Source: Pseudomonas gingeri
GTDB lineage: Bacteria > Pseudomonadota > Gammaproteobacteria > Pseudomonadales > Pseudomonadaceae
Length of the DNA: 64,000 bases
Reading direction: 5' to 3'
Assembly: GCF_013385425.1 (NCBI RefSeq)
Contig: NZ_JACAQA010000004.1
Span: 345,213 to 409,212 of the forward strand
Shown piece by piece: positions 7,102 to 17,424 of the stretch. Each line of letters starts with the position of its first letter. Position 1 is the first letter of the stretch. The translations under genes and the position numbers were made by a program. The notes under the pieces were generated by a model. That model did no database searches and had not been told where the DNA came from. It worked only from the letters and a program-made list of their open reading frames with translations.

Positions 7102-9359
7102 CCCGCGATCCCAACCTCACGCCCCATCTCCCGGGGCGCTCTGAACTGCGTCTCAACGCCTGGCTGGAGCGTTTCAACCAATGGCCGGGGGCGCTGCGCA
7201 AGGCGCTGATCGCGGGCATTTCGCTGATTGGCGGGCTGTTGCTGATCAGCATCGTCAGCGCACCGCTGGACCTGTACAGCCAATGCCTGTTTGCCGCGCT
7301 GTGCTTCGGCCTGGCCTTGCTGGTCAAGCGCATGCCGGGGCGCTGGCCGATCCTGTTGCTGATCGTGCTCTCGCTGGTCGCCTCGTTGCGCTACATGTAC
7401 TGGCGCCTGACCGAGACCCTCGGTTTCGAAGGCTGGCTGGACATCGCCTTTGGCTATGGCCTGGTGCTGGCGGAAATCTACGCCCTGGTGGTGCTGGTCT
7501 TCGGTTATGTGCAGACCGCCTGGCCCCTGCGTCGCCGCCCGGTACTGCTCACCGGCGACCCCAGCGAATGGCCGACGGTGGATGTGTTCATCCCCACCTA
7601 CAACGAAGCCCTGAGCATCGTGAAACTGAGCATCTTCGCCGCCCAGGCGATGGATTGGCCCAAGGAAAAACTGCGGGTGCATGTGCTCGACGATGGTCGT
7701 CGTGACGAGTTCCGACGGTTCTGCCAGAGCATCGGCGTCAACTACATCACCCGTGATGACAATGCCCACGCCAAGGCCGGCAACCTCAATGCCGCTCTCA
7801 AGGTCACCGACGGCGAGTACATCGCCATGTTCGACGCCGACCATGTGCCGACCCGTTCCTTCCTGCAGATCGGCATGGGCTGGTTCCTCAAGGACCCACA
7901 GCTTGCGATGTTGCAGACGCCGCACTTTTTCTTCTCCCCGGACCCGTTCGAGAAGAACCTCAAGACCTTCCGTGCCGTGCCCAACGAAGGCGAGTTGTTC
8001 TACGGCCTGGTGCAGGATGGCAACGACCTGTGGAACGCCACCTTTTTCTGCGGCTCCTGCGCCATCCTGCGGCGCCAGCCATTGGAAGAAATCGGCGGCG
8101 TGGCGATCGAGACCGTTACCGAGGATGCCCACACCGCCCTCAAGCTCAACCGCGCCGGTTACAACACCGCCTACCTGGCGATTCCCCAGGCCGCGGGCCT
8201 GGCCACCGAAAGCCTGTCGCGACATATCAGCCAGCGCATCCGCTGGGCCCGGGGCATGGCGCAGATCTTCCGCCTGGACAACCCGTTGATGGGCAAGGGC
8301 CTCAAGCTCGGCCAGCGGGTCTGCTACGCCAATGCCATGCTGCACTTCTTCTACGGTTTGCCGCGCCTGGTGTTCCTCACCGCGCCCCTGGCGTACCTGA
8401 TCTTCGGTGCGCAGATCTTCCACGCCTCGGCGCTGATGATCACCGCCTATGTGCTGCCGCACCTGTTCCACTCGAACCTGACCAACTCCTGTATCCAGGG
8501 GCGCTTCCGCCATTCGTTCTGGAACGAGGTCTACGAGACGGTGCTGGCCTGGTACATCATGCCGCCAGTACTGATGGCGCTGATAAAACCCGGCTTTGGC
8601 GGTTTCAACGTCACCGACAAGGGCGGGATCATCGACCAGCAGTTCTTCGACTGGAAGCTGGCCCGGCCCTATATCGTCCTGCTGGTGCTGAACCTCACCG
8701 GGCTGGGTTTTGCCGTCCACCAATGGATCTGGGGCGATCCCGCCACCGCGATCACGGTGCTGATCAACGCCCTCTGGACCCTCTACAACCTGATCATCAC
8801 CAGCGCCGCCGTGGCGGTGGCCAGTGAGTCGCGGCAGATCCGCGCCGAGCCGCGGGTCAGCGCCGAGTTGCCGGTCAAGGTCGAACTGCCCGACGGCACC
8901 CCGGTGTATGGCATCACCCAGGACTTCTCTCAGCGCGGGCTCGGCATCAAGTTGCCGGCGGGCACTACGGTCACGGCCGGTGAGCGGGTGCGGGTGACAC
9001 TGTTTCGCAACGCCACGACCTGTGAGTTCGACACCACGGTGGTGTTCAGCAAGGGCCAGTACCTCGGCGCGCTGTTCGATCCGTTGACCCTGCGCCAGCA
9101 AAGCGAACTGGTGCGCATGACCTTCTCCCGTGCCGACACCTGGGCCACCAGTTGGGGCAACGGCAAACTCGATACACCGCTGTCGGCCCTGCGCGAGGTC
9201 AGTGCCATTGGCCTGATCGGCCTCGGCACGCTGGTCAAGGCGCTGTTGCTGCCGACGCGCCGACGCCCGGCCGATCAGCCGACGCCTGTTCGCCCAGCCG
9301 TACCGGCCAGAAAAAACGCCCCTTTGAACCCGCTCGTACCTCTTATGGATAAGTCATGA
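7098..9359 (+). CDS. wssB: WssB, cellulose synthase catalytic subunit (BcsA)
   Basis: This 753-residue inner-membrane GT2 enzyme polymerises UDP-glucose into beta-1,4-glucan and threads it through its own channel. All processive-synthase marks are present: DDG (198-200), DAD (246-248), TED (E342-D343) and QRIRW (379-383). Several membrane helices flank the GT domain. A C-terminal PilZ domain carries RAEPR (582-586) and DFSQRG (609-614), which bind c-di-GMP, so activity should depend on c-di-GMP. It starts with ATG overlapping the wssA stop (ATGA) and overlaps wssC the same way, pointing to translational coupling. Confidence 0.97.
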   Translation: MTRDPNLTPHLPGRSELRLNAWLERFNQWPGALRKALIAGISLIGGLLLISIVSAPLDLYSQCLFAALCFGLALLVKRMPGRWPILLLIVLSLVASLRYMYWRLTETLGFEGWLDIAFGYGLVLAEIYALVVLVFGYVQTAWPLRRRPVLLTGDPSEWPTVDVFIPTYNEALSIVKLSIFAAQAMDWPKEKLRVHVLDDGRRDEFRRFCQSIGVNYITRDDNAHAKAGNLNAALKVTDGEYIAMFDADHVPTRSFLQIGMGWFLKDPQLAMLQTPHFFFSPDPFEKNLKTFRAVPNEGELFYGLVQDGNDLWNATFFCGSCAILRRQPLEEIGGVAIETVTEDAHTALKLNRAGYNTAYLAIPQAAGLATESLSRHISQRIRWARGMAQIFRLDNPLMGKGLKLGQRVCYANAMLHFFYGLPRLVFLTAPLAYLIFGAQIFHASALMITAYVLPHLFHSNLTNSCIQGRFRHSFWNEVYETVLAWYIMPPVLMALIKPGFGGFNVTDKGGIIDQQFFDWKLARPYIVLLVLNLTGLGFAVHQWIWGDPATAITVLINALWTLYNLIITSAAVAVASESRQIRAEPRVSAELPVKVELPDGTPVYGITQDFSQRGLGIKLPAGTTVTAGERVRVTLFRNATTCEFDTTVVFSKGQYLGALFDPLTLRQQSELVRMTFSRADTWATSWGNGKLDTPLSALREVSAIGLIGLGTLVKALLLPTRRRPADQPTPVRPAVPARKNAPLNPLVPLMDKS

Positions 9360-11662
9360 CCCCTACACCGTTGACCCGTAGCGCCCTGCGTTGCACTCGT
9401 CGTCCGCTGATGCTCCTGGCTTCGTCCGCACTGTGCCTGGGGGGGCTGGTCCATAACGCCTGGGCCGAGACCGCCGCAACGCCGCCGGTGGTGCCGACGA
9501 ATGTCGCGCCACAGCCGCCGGTCGGGAGTTACAGCCACAGCCTGACCCTCAAGCAACTGGGACGCCTGGACACCATGAACCTGCAGGGCGTGGAAGCGGC
9601 CGACAGCGTCAGCTTCAACGTCCGCGCCGACGAGGTGGTCAACAGTGCGCAACTGCTGCTGCGCTACAGCTACTCGCCAGCGTTGCTGGCCGACCTGTCG
9701 CAGATCAACGTGCTGGTCAACGATGAAGTGGCCGCCAGCCTGGCGCTGCCCAAGGACGGTGCCGGCAAGCCGCAAGAGCAGGTGGTGAATATCCCGGCGC
9801 ACCTGATCACCGAGTTCAACCGCCTGCGCCTGCAATTTATCGGGCACTACACCATGCAGTGCGAGGACCCGCAGCACAGCAGCCTGTGGGCCAAGATCAA
9901 CAACAGTTCAGAGCTTGAGCTCAACGTGTCGCCGATCTCGCTCAAGGACGATCTGTCGATCCTGCCGCTGCCGTTTTTCGACCGTCGCGACTCGCAGCCC
10001 TTGAACCTGCCATTCGTGTTTGCCAAGGCGCCGGATCACGCCGCCCTCGAAGGCGCCGGTGCGCTGTCGTCGTGGCTGGGCGCCCTGGCGGCTTATCGCG
10101 GCGCCAGTTTTACCAGCAACGTCGGGCAACTGCCGGACAAGGGCAACGCCGTTGTCCTGGTCGAGAGCAAGGACGCCGTGCAACTGGGTGGGCTGGCGAT
10201 TCCCGCGCCGAAGGGCCCGACGGTCACCCTCGTGACCCATCCCGGCGACCCCCATGCCAAGCTCCTGATCGTCGCCGGTCGCGACGGCGCCGAGCTCAAG
10301 CTCGCGGCCTCGGCCGTGGCCCTGGGCAGCAAGGCGCTGGAGGGCAACAGCGTGCTGATCGAGCATCTTGATTCGCTGAGCCCACGCAAACCCTATGATG
10401 CGCCCAACTGGCTGCCGTCCGATCGTCCGGTCAAGCTCGGCGAGCTGCTCGATCCGAAGCTGTTCAGCGTGTCCGGCTACAACCCGGGGCCCATCGGCAT
10501 ACCGCTGCGCTTGCCGCCGGACATGTTCAACTGGCGTGAAGAAGGCGTCCGGCTGGACTTGAAATACCGCTACACCCCGCAGCAGGAATCGAGCAATTCC
10601 TCCTTGCTGGTGAGCCTGAACAACACCTTCATGAAGTCGATGCCCCTGCCTTCGATGAAGAGCCTGGGCGGTGCTGAAAGCCTGCTGACACTGCTGCAGA
10701 AAGATGAAAGCCTGCCCCGCGAATCCGTCGTCCGCATCCCCCTGGGTTCCGCCGGCGCGCAGTCGCAATTGCAGTTGCGCTTCATGTTCGACTACATCAA
10801 GCAGGGCGAATGCCGCGACATCATCATCGACAACATGCGTGGGCTGATCGACCCGGATTCGACCCTCGACCTGACGGGCTACAACCACTACATCGCCTTG
10901 CCGAACCTGGGCGTGTTCAACGACAGCGGCTTCCCGTTCACCCGCCTGGCCGACCTTTCCCAGAGCGCCGTGGTGCTGCCCGACGGCAGCGGGCCGGCGG
11001 AGTGGGGCGCCTACCTGACCGTGCTCGGTCGTTTCGGCGACTCCACCGGCTACCCGGCCACGGCCGTGCAGGTGGTGGATGCCGCGCAGGTGCAGTCGGT
11101 CAGTGACAAGGACCTGCTGGTGCTGGCTTCGGGCGACAACCAGCCTTTGCTCAAGCAGTGGATCGACCGTTTGCCGGCCGGTGTCTCGGGCGACAACCAT
11201 CGCTTCTCGCTGTCCGACCTGACCTTGCGCGTGCGCCAGTGGATCAGCCCGGACCCTGCGGCCAACCAGCGCAAACCGACCTTGACCGTGAGCTACAGCG
11301 GTCCCCAGAGCAGTACCTACCTGGCCGGTTTCGAGTCGCCGCTCAAGCCCGGTCGCAGCGTGGTGGTGATTGCCAGCGGCAAGCCTGAAGGCTTGGCCGA
11401 GGCCACGGCCGCGATGATCGGTGGCGACGCCTACAAGGACAGTCTCCAGGGCAGCCTGGCGGTGGTGCAGGGCAAGGAGATCACTTCGCTGGTGGCCGAC
11501 GAGCAGTATTACGTCGGTGAGCTGAACCTGTTCAAGCGCGTGCAATGGCTGCTGTCGCAGAACATGCAGTGGATGCTGCTGGTGACCGTGCTGGGCCTGT
11601 TGCTGGTGGCCAGCCTGCTGTATCTCGCCCTGCGTGCCCGTGCGAAGAAGCGTTTGTCATGA
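9356..11662 (+). CDS. wssC: WssC, cellulose synthase periplasmic subunit (BcsB)
   Basis: This 768-residue protein begins with a signal sequence (basic N-terminus, then LMLLASSALCLGGLVHNAWA). It continues as the periplasmic BcsB body with carbohydrate-binding and flavodoxin-like domains. One C-terminal transmembrane helix (WMLLVTVLGLLLVASLLYLA) ends in a basic tail. BcsB anchors to BcsA, is required for catalysis, and guides the glucan across the periplasm. The gene overlaps both neighbours by 4 bp. Confidence 0.95.
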   Translation: MTPTPLTRSALRCTRRPLMLLASSALCLGGLVHNAWAETAATPPVVPTNVAPQPPVGSYSHSLTLKQLGRLDTMNLQGVEAADSVSFNVRADEVVNSAQLLLRYSYSPALLADLSQINVLVNDEVAASLALPKDGAGKPQEQVVNIPAHLITEFNRLRLQFIGHYTMQCEDPQHSSLWAKINNSSELELNVSPISLKDDLSILPLPFFDRRDSQPLNLPFVFAKAPDHAALEGAGALSSWLGALAAYRGASFTSNVGQLPDKGNAVVLVESKDAVQLGGLAIPAPKGPTVTLVTHPGDPHAKLLIVAGRDGAELKLAASAVALGSKALEGNSVLIEHLDSLSPRKPYDAPNWLPSDRPVKLGELLDPKLFSVSGYNPGPIGIPLRLPPDMFNWREEGVRLDLKYRYTPQQESSNSSLLVSLNNTFMKSMPLPSMKSLGGAESLLTLLQKDESLPRESVVRIPLGSAGAQSQLQLRFMFDYIKQGECRDIIIDNMRGLIDPDSTLDLTGYNHYIALPNLGVFNDSGFPFTRLADLSQSAVVLPDGSGPAEWGAYLTVLGRFGDSTGYPATAVQVVDAAQVQSVSDKDLLVLASGDNQPLLKQWIDRLPAGVSGDNHRFSLSDLTLRVRQWISPDPAANQRKPTLTVSYSGPQSSTYLAGFESPLKPGRSVVVIASGKPEGLAEATAAMIGGDAYKDSLQGSLAVVQGKEITSLVADEQYYVGELNLFKRVQWLLSQNMQWMLLVTVLGLLLVASLLYLALRARAKKRLS

Positions 11663-12840
11663 TCTGGCGTCGAACCTTGCTGTCCCTGGCGCTGCTGGTG
11701 CCGCTGGTCGCGCGGGCCGAGTCCTGCTCGTTGCAGAACTGGCCGCTGTGGAAAGACTACGCCGAGCGTTTCGTGCAGAAGGACGGGCGCATGCTCGGCT
11801 CGAGCATGGACCCCAACCAGAGCAGTTCCGAAGGCCAGGCCTATGGGATGTTCTTCGCCCTGGTCGGCAACGATCCGCTGACCTTCGAGGAGCTCTGGCA
11901 TTGGACCCGCGACAATATGGCCGGGGCCAATATCGCGCAGAACCTGCCCGGCTGGCTGTGGGGCCCAACGCCCACTGGCACCTGGGGTGTGATCGACACC
12001 AACTCCGCCAGCGATGCCGATCTCTGGATCGCGTACTCGCTGCTGGAGGCCGACCGTTTGTGGCACAAGCCCGAGTACCGTACGGACGCCCAGCGGATTC
12101 TGAACAACCTGGACAAGACCCTGGTGCGCAACATTCCGGGCCTGGGCAAGATGCTCTTGCCGGGCCCGGTCGGCTACGAGCATCCGGACCAGCTCTGGCG
12201 CTTCAACGCCAGCTATACACCGATCCCGTTGCTGCGACGCTTCAGCCAGGAGAGCCCGTCCGGGGCCTGGAAGGACATCGCCGAAAGCACCGCGAAGATG
12301 ATTGCCGACAAGAACATGAACCGTTTCGGCTTTGTGCCCGACTGGGTCGGTTATCGCGGCACGGACGTCAACAAGGGCATGTTCGTGGTCGATAAATTCA
12401 CCTCGGCCCAGGGCAGCTACGACGCCATCCGCACCTACCTGTGGGCCGGCCTGACCTCACCTGCCGACCCGCTGGCCAAGCCGATCCTCGACAACCTCGA
12501 CGGCATGGCCCAGTTCGTCGCCTCCACCGGCGTGCCGCCGGAAAAGGTCCAGGTGGTCACCGGCGTTACCGAGGGCATCGGCCCTTACGGTTTCTCCGCG
12601 TCCCTGGTGCCGTATCTGCGGGCCAAGGGCCTGCCGTTGCTGGCCGACCAGCAGCAGCGCATCGTCGACGAGGCCATCGCGCACTACAGCAATCCGGCCG
12701 ATCCGGCCTACAGCCAGCACCAGTATTACCACGTGATGCTGAGCCTGTTCTCACTGGGCTGGAGTGAAAAACGTTATCAGTTCAACAAGGACGGTACCTT
12801 GAAAGTGTCCTGGGAGGCTCCATGCGCCAGCAAACCCTAG
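11659..12840 (+). CDS. wssD: WssD, periplasmic GH8 endoglucanase (BcsZ)
   Basis: This 393-residue protein has a signal peptide (cut after about A20, VARA|ES) and a glycoside hydrolase family 8 domain. The SSEGQAYGM motif places the likely acid catalyst at E58. NSASDADLWIAYSLL carries D119, matching the E55/D116 pair known in the Komagataeibacter enzyme. It hydrolyses beta-1,4-glucan in the periplasm and is needed for normal cellulose output in related operons. Its start overlaps the wssC stop by 4 bp and its end overlaps wssE by 19 bp. Confidence 0.95.
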   Translation: MIWRRTLLSLALLVPLVARAESCSLQNWPLWKDYAERFVQKDGRMLGSSMDPNQSSSEGQAYGMFFALVGNDPLTFEELWHWTRDNMAGANIAQNLPGWLWGPTPTGTWGVIDTNSASDADLWIAYSLLEADRLWHKPEYRTDAQRILNNLDKTLVRNIPGLGKMLLPGPVGYEHPDQLWRFNASYTPIPLLRRFSQESPSGAWKDIAESTAKMIADKNMNRFGFVPDWVGYRGTDVNKGMFVVDKFTSAQGSYDAIRTYLWAGLTSPADPLAKPILDNLDGMAQFVASTGVPPEKVQVVTGVTEGIGPYGFSASLVPYLRAKGLPLLADQQQRIVDEAIAHYSNPADPAYSQHQYYHVMLSLFSLGWSEKRYQFNKDGTLKVSWEAPCASKP

Positions 12841-15800
12841 CCCTGGCGGTGTGCGCCGCGCTGGCGGCCATGCCCGGCCTGGCCGCCGAGACCGGCAACC
12901 CGCAGTCGCTGCTGATCCAGCAGGGCTACTACTGGCAGGCCAAGGAGCATCCCGATCGGGCCGCGGAGGCCTGGAGCAAGTTGTTGAACCTGTCCCCCGA
13001 GCAGCCTGACGCGCTCTATGGCCTGGGCCTGATCGACCTGCAACAGAAACGCCTGGACGGTGCCCGCCAGTACCTGGCGCGGTTGCAGGCGATCAAGCCG
13101 TTGCCACGCCTGGCCTTGCAGTTGGAGCAGGATATTGCGCTGAGCCCGGGCGACAAGCAGCAACTGCTGGAAAAGGCCCGCGAACTGAGCGACGCCGATG
13201 AGCGCGACAAGGCGGTGGCGGTGTACCGGCAGTTGCTCGATGGCCATCAGCCGCAAGGCTTGATCGCCCGTGAGTACTACAACACCCTGGGCTTCTCCAC
13301 CGGTGGCTGGCCCGAGGCCCGCGTGGGGCTGGAGCGGTTGCGCCGGGAACGTCCCGACGATGCGATCCTCGACTTGTTCCTGGCCTTGCACCTGGCGCGT
13401 AACTCCGACAGCCGCCCGGAAGGCATCCGTGCCCTGGCGCGGCTGTCGCACAACCCGGATATCGGCGGCAATGCCGATGAAACCTGGCGTTTCGCCTTGC
13501 AGTGGCTGGGGCCGCCCTCACGCGACCAGGTGTCGTTGTTCCAGCAGTATCTGCAGGCACACCCGGACGATGCCGAGATCCGTGCGCTGATGGACAAGGG
13601 CATCGCCCAGGGCCGTGGTGGTTCCGGCTGGCAGCGCGACCCGCAGGTGGCCCGTGGTCTCAAGGCCATCGATGCCGGCGATATCGCGGGTGCCGAGCAG
13701 GCCTTGCAGGCCCGTCTCAAGGAGCGTCCCAACGATTACGATGCCCTTGGCGGCATGGGTATCGTGCGCCAGCAACAGAAGCGTCTGGGCGAGGCCGAAA
13801 GCTACCTGATACAAGCCACCCGCCTGCCGGGGGGCGCGCAGTGGAACGCGGCCCTCGAGGATGTACGCTACTGGATCCTGCTGGACCAGGCCGGCGATGC
13901 CCAGCGCGCTGGCCGGCAGAGCCAGGCCCGGGCACTGATCGACCAGGCGATCGCCAAGAACCCCGCCGAGCCGGCCGGCCCCACGGCCCTGGCCAACTGG
14001 CAGTCCCAGGCGGGGCAGCTGGATGCCGCCGAAGCGGGCTACCGGCAAGTGCTGGCGCGCACGGCGAACTACCCGGAAGCCCTCGCCGGATTGATCAACG
14101 TGCTGTCGCGGGCAGGCAAGTCCGATGAGGCGTTGCGCCTGATCGACGGGCTGTCGGCGGCGGACCAGGCACGCCTGGCGCCTACGGTGAAAATCCGCTC
14201 CCTGCGCGCGATCCAGGTGGCCAAGTTGGCTGAACGTCGCGGTGATCTGGCGGCGGCGCAAAAGGCCTACAAGGAGGCCCTGGCCGACGACCCGAAAAAT
14301 CCCTGGACCCGCTTTGCCCTGGCCCGCGTCTACCTGCGCGACGGCCAGACCCAGGTGGCCCGGGACCTGATCGACGAACTGCTCAAGCAGCAACCCGATC
14401 AGCCCGACGCGCTCTACACCAGCACCTTGCTCTCGGCCGAGCTGGGTGAGTGGACCAAGGCCCAGCGCACCTTGTCGCGGATTCCAGCGGCCAAGCGCAG
14501 CAGCGACATGAACGATATGGAGTTGGACATCCGCCTGCATATCCAGACCGAATTGGCGGTGGACGTGGCCCACCGTGGTCAGCGCCAGGAGTCCTGGGCA
14601 CTGCTGTCGCGCTGTGAGCCCCTGGCCGGGCAGAAACCCGAGCGTGTCGCGGTGCTGGCATCGGCCTATGCCGAAGCCGGCAATCCACAGCAGGCGGTCA
14701 ACCTGATGCGCCAAGTGCTCGATCACTCGCCATCGACCCCCGACCTGCAATTGCTCTATGCCGGTGTGCTGCTCAAGGCCGATCAGGACGCCCAGGCCAG
14801 CGAGATCCTGCGGGACTTGCAGGGCAAGCCGATGAGCGAGACCGCCAGCAAGCGTTATGAAGACCTGTTGTTCCTCTACCGGATCAAGCAGGCCGATGAG
14901 TTGCGGGAAAAGAACGACCTGGTGGCGGCTTTCGACATGCTCTCGCCAGCCCTCAAGCAGCGGCCCAATGACAGCCAGGCGGTGTCGTCTCTGGCACGGA
15001 TGTATGCAGCCAGCGGCAATACGCAAAAAGCCCGGGAACTCTATGAACCGCTGATCAAGGCCGACCCGGGCAATGCCAAATTGCAGCTGGGCCTGGCCGA
15101 TGTCGCCCTGCAAGGACGGGACTTCGACCTGGCCGAACAGTCGGTGAAAAAGGCCCTTGAACTGGAGCCCGGGGTACCCCAGACCCTGACCGCGTCGGCG
15201 CGAATCTATCGCGGCATGGGCAAGACCGGTGAGGCCGGCAAGCTGCTGCGCAAGGCCATCGAAATCGAAGACAGCCAGCGCCAGGAGATCTATGTGGCAG
15301 CGGCTCCGCAAGCCGCGACGCAGTCGGCCAACCCCTTTGTCGGTTTGCCCGGTCAACGCCGGGAGGCGACGGCCCTGGCGTCTTCGAACCTGGTTCCGCC
15401 GCCGATCAATGCCTCTGTCGTGGGCCTGGGTTCAGGTTTGGGCGCCCGCGACGGTGACACGGTGCCGACGGCGGTCGGACGCGGGACCGGCATCGCGGCA
15501 AATTCGGTTAATCCGTTCGATGATCCCTACGCCCGCGAAAGTACTTCGCGCCCGACGCTGAGCCCGGCGCAACAGGCCTTGAACGAGATCGTTGAAGACC
15601 GTACCGGCTATGCCGTCCAGGGCCTGACCGTGCGCAGCAACAACGGCGAAAAGGGCCTGAGCAAGCTGACGGACGTCGAGGCCCCCTTCGAAGTCAGCGT
15701 GCCGGTGGGCGATAACAGCGCCAGTATGGCGTTGCAGATCACTCCGGTGTCGCTGTCTTCAGGCAGCCCGGGCAATTCCGCCCAGGCGCGCTTCGGTGCC

Positions 15801-16718
15801 AGCGGCCTCGACCCGGTCGGTTCGCAGACCGCCAGCGGTCTCGGCGTGGCCGTGGCCTATCGGGACAAGGAGCAAGGCCTCAAGGCGGATCTCGGTGTCA
15901 GTCCCATGGGCTTTATCTACAGCACGCCGATTGGTGGTGTCAGCCTTAATCGGCCGTTCGACAGCAATTCCGATTACCGCTACGGCGTGAGTGTTTCACG
16001 GCGGGCGGTCACCGACAGCGTGACCTCCTTTGCCGGTTCTCGCGATCCGCGCACCGGCGACAAGTGGGGCGGCGTCACGGCCAACGGCGTGCGCGGCGAA
16101 CTGAGCTACGACGACCAGAAATTCGGCGCCTACGGCTATGGTTCGGCGCATGTGTTGCAAGGCAACAACGTCGAGTCGAACAACCGCTTCGAACTGGGCA
16201 GCGGTATCTACTGGTACCTGCGCAATGCCCCCGACAGCATCCTCACCCTGGGCCTGAGTGGTTCGGCGCTGACCTATGCCAACAACCAGGACTTCTTCAC
16301 CGTGGGCCATGGCGGCTACTTCAGCCCGCAGACCTTCTTCGCCCTGGGCGTACCGATCAGCTGGTCGCAACGTACCGAGAACTTCACCTACCGGGTCAAG
16401 GGTTCGGTGGGCGTCCAGCATATCGGCCAGGACAGCGCCGAGGTCTTCCCCGGCAACAGCAATCTGCAACCACAGGCCACCGCTGCCGGGCTGACCGGTT
16501 ATGGCAGCGAGAGCAAGACCGGCGTCGGATACAGCCTCAATGCGGCGGGCGAATACAAGTTCGGTTCGCGCTTCTTCCTCGGTGGCACGCTGGGCGTGGA
16601 CAACGCCAGCGATTACCGACAGCTCAGCGGCGGTGTGTACCTGCGCTACACCTTCGAGAACATGACCGGGCCTATGGCCCTGCCGGTCAGCCCTTTTGGC
16701 TCCCCCTATTCGAATTGA
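12822..16718 (+). CDS. wssE: WssE, cellulose export outer-membrane porin with TPR domain (BcsC)
   Basis: This 1298-residue protein has a signal peptide (ending AAMPGLAAE) and a long periplasmic solenoid of tetratricopeptide repeats (about 30-820). A linker rich in S/G/N and P follows, then a C-terminal BcsC beta-barrel (about 940-1298) of alternating hydrophobic strands. The final segment LRYTFENMTGPMALPVSPFG is typical of the family. TPRs bridge to peptidoglycan and the inner-membrane complex, and the barrel lets the glucan out. The start lies 19 bp inside wssD. Confidence 0.95.
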   Translation: MRQQTLALAVCAALAAMPGLAAETGNPQSLLIQQGYYWQAKEHPDRAAEAWSKLLNLSPEQPDALYGLGLIDLQQKRLDGARQYLARLQAIKPLPRLALQLEQDIALSPGDKQQLLEKARELSDADERDKAVAVYRQLLDGHQPQGLIAREYYNTLGFSTGGWPEARVGLERLRRERPDDAILDLFLALHLARNSDSRPEGIRALARLSHNPDIGGNADETWRFALQWLGPPSRDQVSLFQQYLQAHPDDAEIRALMDKGIAQGRGGSGWQRDPQVARGLKAIDAGDIAGAEQALQARLKERPNDYDALGGMGIVRQQQKRLGEAESYLIQATRLPGGAQWNAALEDVRYWILLDQAGDAQRAGRQSQARALIDQAIAKNPAEPAGPTALANWQSQAGQLDAAEAGYRQVLARTANYPEALAGLINVLSRAGKSDEALRLIDGLSAADQARLAPTVKIRSLRAIQVAKLAERRGDLAAAQKAYKEALADDPKNPWTRFALARVYLRDGQTQVARDLIDELLKQQPDQPDALYTSTLLSAELGEWTKAQRTLSRIPAAKRSSDMNDMELDIRLHIQTELAVDVAHRGQRQESWALLSRCEPLAGQKPERVAVLASAYAEAGNPQQAVNLMRQVLDHSPSTPDLQLLYAGVLLKADQDAQASEILRDLQGKPMSETASKRYEDLLFLYRIKQADELREKNDLVAAFDMLSPALKQRPNDSQAVSSLARMYAASGNTQKARELYEPLIKADPGNAKLQLGLADVALQGRDFDLAEQSVKKALELEPGVPQTLTASARIYRGMGKTGEAGKLLRKAIEIEDSQRQEIYVAAAPQAATQSANPFVGLPGQRREATALASSNLVPPPINASVVGLGSGLGARDGDTVPTAVGRGTGIAANSVNPFDDPYARESTSRPTLSPAQQALNEIVEDRTGYAVQGLTVRSNNGEKGLSKLTDVEAPFEVSVPVGDNSASMALQITPVSLSSGSPGNSAQARFGASGLDPVGSQTASGLGVAVAYRDKEQGLKADLGVSPMGFIYSTPIGGVSLNRPFDSNSDYRYGVSVSRRAVTDSVTSFAGSRDPRTGDKWGGVTANGVRGELSYDDQKFGAYGYGSAHVLQGNNVESNNRFELGSGIYWYLRNAPDSILTLGLSGSALTYANNQDFFTVGHGGYFSPQTFFALGVPISWSQRTENFTYRVKGSVGVQHIGQDSAEVFPGNSNLQPQATAAGLTGYGSESKTGVGYSLNAAGEYKFGSRFFLGGTLGVDNASDYRQLSGGVYLRYTFENMTGPMALPVSPFGSPYSN

Positions 16719-16737
16719 TGCAACGAGGAAATGATTG

Positions 16738-17424
16738 ATGGCTTCTTCCGTACTGGCTGGTTTGACCCTACTCGTGATTGGCGAAAGCCATATGAGCTTT
16801 CCCGACTCGCTGATGAACCCGCTCTACGACAACCTGACCCAGCAAGGCGCCCAGGTTCACGCCATCGGTGCCTGTGGCGCCAACCCGGCGGACTGGGTCA
16901 CGCCCAAGCTGAAACTCGATTGCGGGGCGATTCGCGAACCGGGTGAAAAGATCAAGGTGATGAGTCGCGGCACCCTCGACACACAGCCGATCAAGGACGT
17001 GATCGCCAAGGACAAACCGGACCTGGTGGTCCTGATCATGGGCGACACCATGGCCTCCTATAAGACCACGCCGTTTCCCAAGGTCTGGGCCTACCAGAGT
17101 GTCACCGCGCTGACCAAGCAGATCGCCGACAGCGGTGCCAAGTGTGTTTGGGTGGGACCTGCATGGGGCAAGGCCAACGGCAGCAACACCAACGAAAACC
17201 AGTACGGCAAGAACCAGGTCCGTACTCAACTGGTGGCGGGCACCCTGGCCAATATGGTCGCGCCGTGCACCTATATCGACTCGACGAAGTTTTCCAAGCC
17301 CGGCGAGTGGACCACCTCCGACGGCCAGCACTTCACCATCGCCGGCTACAAGTTATGGGCAGCGGCCATCGGCAAATCATTGAACGAACTGCCCGCCACG
17401 GCAGTGAAAGGAGCTGCAAAGTGA
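16738..17424 (+). CDS. wssF: WssF, SGNH-hydrolase-like cellulose acetylation protein
   Basis: This 228-residue protein starts at the ATG at 16738 behind GAGG (16725-16728). It resembles SGNH/GDSL hydrolases: LLVIGESHMSFPDSL places a Ser (S17) in the GDS-like block, GDTMAS and NENQYGKNQ occupy middle blocks, and DGQHFTIAGY near the end supplies the Asp-x-x-His dyad. The N-terminus is hydrophobic and may direct export. In SBW25 wssF is required for acetylated cellulose; presenting acetyl groups to the periplasmic machinery is the usual proposal. It is the first gene of the acetylation module and overlaps wssG by 4 bp. Confidence 0.9.
   Translation: MASSVLAGLTLLVIGESHMSFPDSLMNPLYDNLTQQGAQVHAIGACGANPADWVTPKLKLDCGAIREPGEKIKVMSRGTLDTQPIKDVIAKDKPDLVVLIMGDTMASYKTTPFPKVWAYQSVTALTKQIADSGAKCVWVGPAWGKANGSNTNENQYGKNQVRTQLVAGTLANMVAPCTYIDSTKFSKPGEWTTSDGQHFTIAGYKLWAAAIGKSLNELPATAVKGAAK

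Noticed and set aside
6957..9101. Long open frame on the minus strand opposite wssA-wssB
   Set aside because: It is antisense to intact, motif-complete wss genes, has low-complexity H/Q/G/R composition, and shows no domain. High GC keeps the opposite frame open.
9908..11545. Long minus-strand frame opposite wssC
   Set aside because: Shadow of wssC in GC-rich DNA; composition unlike a real protein.
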